From positions 1,039,535 to 1,103,534 of the forward strand of contig NZ_JYNO01000001.1 of NCBI RefSeq assembly GCF_000934745.1: a DNA stretch of 64,000 nucleotides, written 5' to 3'. A program made the translations under genes and the position numbers. How positions within the stretch are numbered: the stretch's first letter is position 1; every line of letters starts with the position of its first letter. This stretch comes from Desulfonatronum thioautotrophicum (GTDB taxonomy: Bacteria; Desulfobacterota; Desulfovibrionia; Desulfovibrionales; Desulfonatronaceae). Of the stretch, positions 61,818 through 64,000 are shown one piece after another. The notes below the pieces were generated by a model. The model was not told the origin of the DNA, searched no databases, and saw nothing but the letters and a program-made list of their open reading frames with translations.

Positions 61818-63710
61818 TTATCGGCCGATGAGGCAAATGGAAATCTTTTCCAGGTCGTCTTGACGAACCCAGTCCCACTTTTCCTGAAACAGACGGTCAC
61901 TGCGAAACAGGCCTCCCTCCTGGACGCGGTTCAGAAACCGTTCCAGTTGCCCCGGCCCTCCGTTGTACATGGCATAGAGCATGCCCGCCTTAAGGTCCGC
62001 GGACCACTGCACCTCGGGTTCTCTGGCCATCCTGGGTCTGGCGTACTTGGCGTAATAGAGATCCAGAATTTCGGCCCCGGCCTGGGCGTTGTAGGTGATA
62101 TCCCACCGCAGGCGGTCTTGGTCGTAAAGCCCGCGCCAAACCCGCTCGTTGATCTGCATGATTCCGACGGAGGTATTGTTGAAGGACCGGAGGTAGATGA
62201 TCCGGTCCTCTGATTTGATGAATTGCCGGAAGCAGCTTTCCTGCCAAGCCGCAGCCAAAACCAGATCGAGGAAAAAGCCGTGGCGCTCTTCCGGTCTCGC
62301 GCTATTGTTCATGACAGCTTCCGTGCGGTCTCGGAGCAGCCCGGTCACCCGGGCCATATATGCATCCAGATTTTGCCCCTTGAACGTCCAAAGGGAAAGA
62401 TCGACGTCTTGGCCGGCCGGAGGGGAAGCGGCCTGAGCCGCGGGAATGAAAAAGGTCGCAAAATGCTCCTGCAGAAAGTTCAATCCTTGGGACCACCGGA
62501 ACCCGGGCCGACCCTCTTCCCGGCCCAAGTCCTCGCTTTTCTGCCTGTCGCCCTGTATGTTGTCCTGATCGTTGTCTTGCCTCCTGTCTTGCATGGTGTC
62601 CTCTTCCGTGCCGCGCATGATGTCCAATCCGAGGCCGCGGCGTAACTCCGGAAGCAGATCCGGCGCATATTCCAAGTGCGTCTCCTGATTGCCCAGCAAC
62701 GTGGCCAGGCGGATCAGTCCTTCCCGGCTGATCTCCATTCCCAGGGTCGGTCCCAGCTTGTCCAATGCCAAGAGAGCGTCGGAAGCGGAAAAAAAGGCCA
62801 GGTAGCCCAACAGGGAGTCGTTGTCGGCCATCAGGCGATGGCCGCGAAACAGCGGCCCAAGTCTTGTCCAGGCTTCCATGAACTGCGCTCGAACCAGGTC
62901 GGTCCGGCCCAGGGGATCGTCGAGGTGGAAGATGAACTCATGGCGCAAACGCAACAGGACATCCAGCAGAAGCGCATGTTCACTTTCCGTGAGCTCTCTG
63001 GTCGCCAGGGTGGTTATCAAGTGGATCAAAAATGCATCCCAGACTTCCCAGGCAACAATGAACCGTTTCAGTTCCTCGTCAGACAGGTACGCCTCCAACC
63101 GCTCCGGCTCGGGTTGGTAAAGGTCGTCAAAAACGGTCAGCACATTCTCCAGGCGCAACCCGTGATCCTGGATGAGCATCTGCCCTGGACGGAGGTCCCG
63201 CAGCATCTCCAGCACACGGGAGCGATCCTTTGCTGTCAGCATCATTGGCAGGAAGTCTTGCAGCTCGCGTTTGGGCGGACCGAGATTCACCGTTATGCCG
63301 GCCAGGGAGCCCAGGACGTGGTCCTCCACCAAACGCCAGGCCAGAGATGCCAAGCGGGCCGGTTGGCCGTCCAGGGTGCGTAGTTCAGACCTGACCGGTG
63401 TAAAATGCAGGACCCATTCCTCCGCAGAGACCGAGGGGCGTTGGTACATGACCAGCATTCCGTTGAACCGCAGCGGCAGAAGACAGTAATTGCCTATGCT
63501 CCGGCCATGGCGCAAATGGACCTGCGTTTCCATGAGCAATTCGCCGTCCTCGGCCCGGAACCGGGGGGCGGAAACCGTGACGTCCTGACAGCCATCATTG
63601 CCGGAGTACAGTGTTTTGAGGGGCTTCTCCAGATTTCCACCCGCGTAGGTTCCCGCGGGGTACGGCTCTTTTCGGACGCCTACGGACACACAACCCTGCC
63701 CAGGCAACAT
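61818..63710 (-). CDS. Lytic-transglycosylase (SLT) domain protein with altered N-terminus
   Basis: The 630-residue frame has a C-terminal lysozyme-like SLT domain (about residues 470-600). The catalytic glutamate lies in AAAWQESCFRQF, followed by TSVGIMQINERVWRGLYD, YNAQAGAEILDLYY and YAMYNGGPGQLERFL, so it should cleave peptidoglycan. The long N-terminal part (about 45-400) is helical with no recognised domain, and a hydrophilic linker rich in Asp, Gln and Arg precedes the SLT part. No signal peptide is present although the enzyme should act in the periplasm. The first 40 or so residues look unrelated to coding sequence, and the transposase stop lies only 7 bases upstream. The original 5' end was probably displaced by the insertion sequence. 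Confidence 0.75.
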   Translation of the reverse strand: MLPGQGCVSVGVRKEPYPAGTYAGGNLEKPLKTLYSGNDGCQDVTVSAPRFRAEDGELLMETQVHLRHGRSIGNYCLLPLRFNGMLVMYQRPSVSAEEWVLHFTPVRSELRTLDGQPARLASLAWRLVEDHVLGSLAGITVNLGPPKRELQDFLPMMLTAKDRSRVLEMLRDLRPGQMLIQDHGLRLENVLTVFDDLYQPEPERLEAYLSDEELKRFIVAWEVWDAFLIHLITTLATRELTESEHALLLDVLLRLRHEFIFHLDDPLGRTDLVRAQFMEAWTRLGPLFRGHRLMADNDSLLGYLAFFSASDALLALDKLGPTLGMEISREGLIRLATLLGNQETHLEYAPDLLPELRRGLGLDIMRGTEEDTMQDRRQDNDQDNIQGDRQKSEDLGREEGRPGFRWSQGLNFLQEHFATFFIPAAQAASPPAGQDVDLSLWTFKGQNLDAYMARVTGLLRDRTEAVMNNSARPEERHGFFLDLVLAAAWQESCFRQFIKSEDRIIYLRSFNNTSVGIMQINERVWRGLYDQDRLRWDITYNAQAGAEILDLYYAKYARPRMAREPEVQWSADLKAGMLYAMYNGGPGQLERFLNRVQEGGLFRSDRLFQEKWDWVRQDDLEKISICLIGR

Positions 63711-63717
63711 CCGTTTT

Positions 63718-64000
63718 TTAATTTTTGATCAACTTCAACCTGGAGTCTTTTCTCGGGTGTCTTGCTGAGACAATTGTTGGGATAATGCCGTCATTATAGC
63801 GAGACCGGTGGTTCCGCTCCTGTTCTCTGGTTTCATGGAAGACCCAGTACTCATCGAAGTCATTGCTATATTGCAAAGCCCGCAATTGGAGCACGGCTTC
63901 GGCACCGGCAAGGCTCCATCGGGCTCCGCTGTTTTCCATGCGTTTTTTGACCAAGTGCCGACAGGCACCCTCGATGACACCTGTGGCGATAGGGAAACCC
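63718..64000 (-). mobile_element. ISKra4-like transposase, 3' end (partial)
   Basis: The frame enters from the right edge of the window and stops at 63718. About 93 residues are visible. The sequence [38 protein letters not shown], then [18 protein letters not shown], is the typical C-terminal end of ISKra4-family transposases. The rest of the element and its far terminal repeat lie outside the window. I could not identify the near terminal inverted repeat, which should lie between the stop and the start of the lytic-transglycosylase coding part. Confidence 0.85.

Overview
The window reads as chromosomal DNA of a flagellated, Gram-negative anaerobe, most likely a sulfate reducer of the Desulfovibrionales (Desulfobacterota). 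This is inferred from gene content: CIRCE-controlled groESL, a stand-alone IMP cyclohydrolase beside hflX, anaerobic-type cobalamin genes (cbiA, cbiC, cbiD), SelA for selenocysteine, a NIL-domain/ferredoxin protein, a DUF2318 iron-transport-like module, and several GGDEF/PilZ signalling proteins. The DNA is moderately GC-rich except for a clearly AT-rich patch at about 50.0-54.0 kb.

Layout. 0-1.3 kb (minus): a PhnD-like lipoprotein and the start of a membrane protein, probably a sensor. 1.5-3.7 kb: promoter, CIRCE, groES, groEL, terminator. 4.0-5.0 kb: diguanylate cyclase. 5.1-8.1 kb (minus): hflX, whose likely start is a non-canonical ATA overlapping the stop of the IMP cyclohydrolase gene, and a TPR protein. 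8.4-18.4 kb: flgB-flgC-fliE-fliF-fliG-fliH-fliI, running by a 4-base overlap into cbiA-cbiC-cbiD and a MOSC protein. 18.4-20.9 kb: a 680-base gap with a hexamer-type inverted repeat and an attenuator-like fold, then metX-metW. 20.9-23.5 kb (minus): ABC ATPase, FtsX-type permease, DUF2318 protein. 23.6-27.8 kb: thiM, rnr, mutY. 27.8-28.2 kb: tRNA-Phe (plus) and tRNA-fMet (minus) with clear promoters and terminators. 28.3-32.9 kb: ileS, lspA, a PLDc_N-like protein, a YbgF/CpoB-like lipoprotein. 33.0-35.0 kb: NIL-ferredoxin, PilZ protein, incomplete histidine-kinase-like protein, thiamine-binding-like protein. 35.2-38.2 kb: two transporters. 38.4-40.9 kb: degenerate GGDEF-TPR protein. 41.0-44.5 kb (minus): metallo-beta-lactamase-fold protein, folC, selA. 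45.0-46.9 kb: greA, rlmD.

47-59 kb is a cell-surface polysaccharide locus. It holds an O-antigen ligase/polymerase-like protein, glycosyltransferases of the GT4, GT2 and GT9 types on both strands, two AT-rich polytopic membrane proteins and a sulfotransferase. The minus-strand genes form a tight operon with 4-base overlaps, so they probably build one glycan, which the sulfotransferase may decorate. 59-64 kb (minus): pentapeptide-repeat protein, glycine-zipper lipoprotein, gpsA, a second hexamer-repeat site, a small unknown protein, a lytic-transglycosylase-domain protein, and the 3' end of an ISKra4-like transposase ending 7 bases before that gene.

I saw no CRISPR array, rRNA, phage or recognisable defence system. 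The most distinctive signals are the ATA-start candidate in hflX, the flagellar-cobalamin operon fusion, the metX leader fold, the PilZ/kinase-like gene pair, the hexamer repeats and the AT-rich insertion in the polysaccharide locus.
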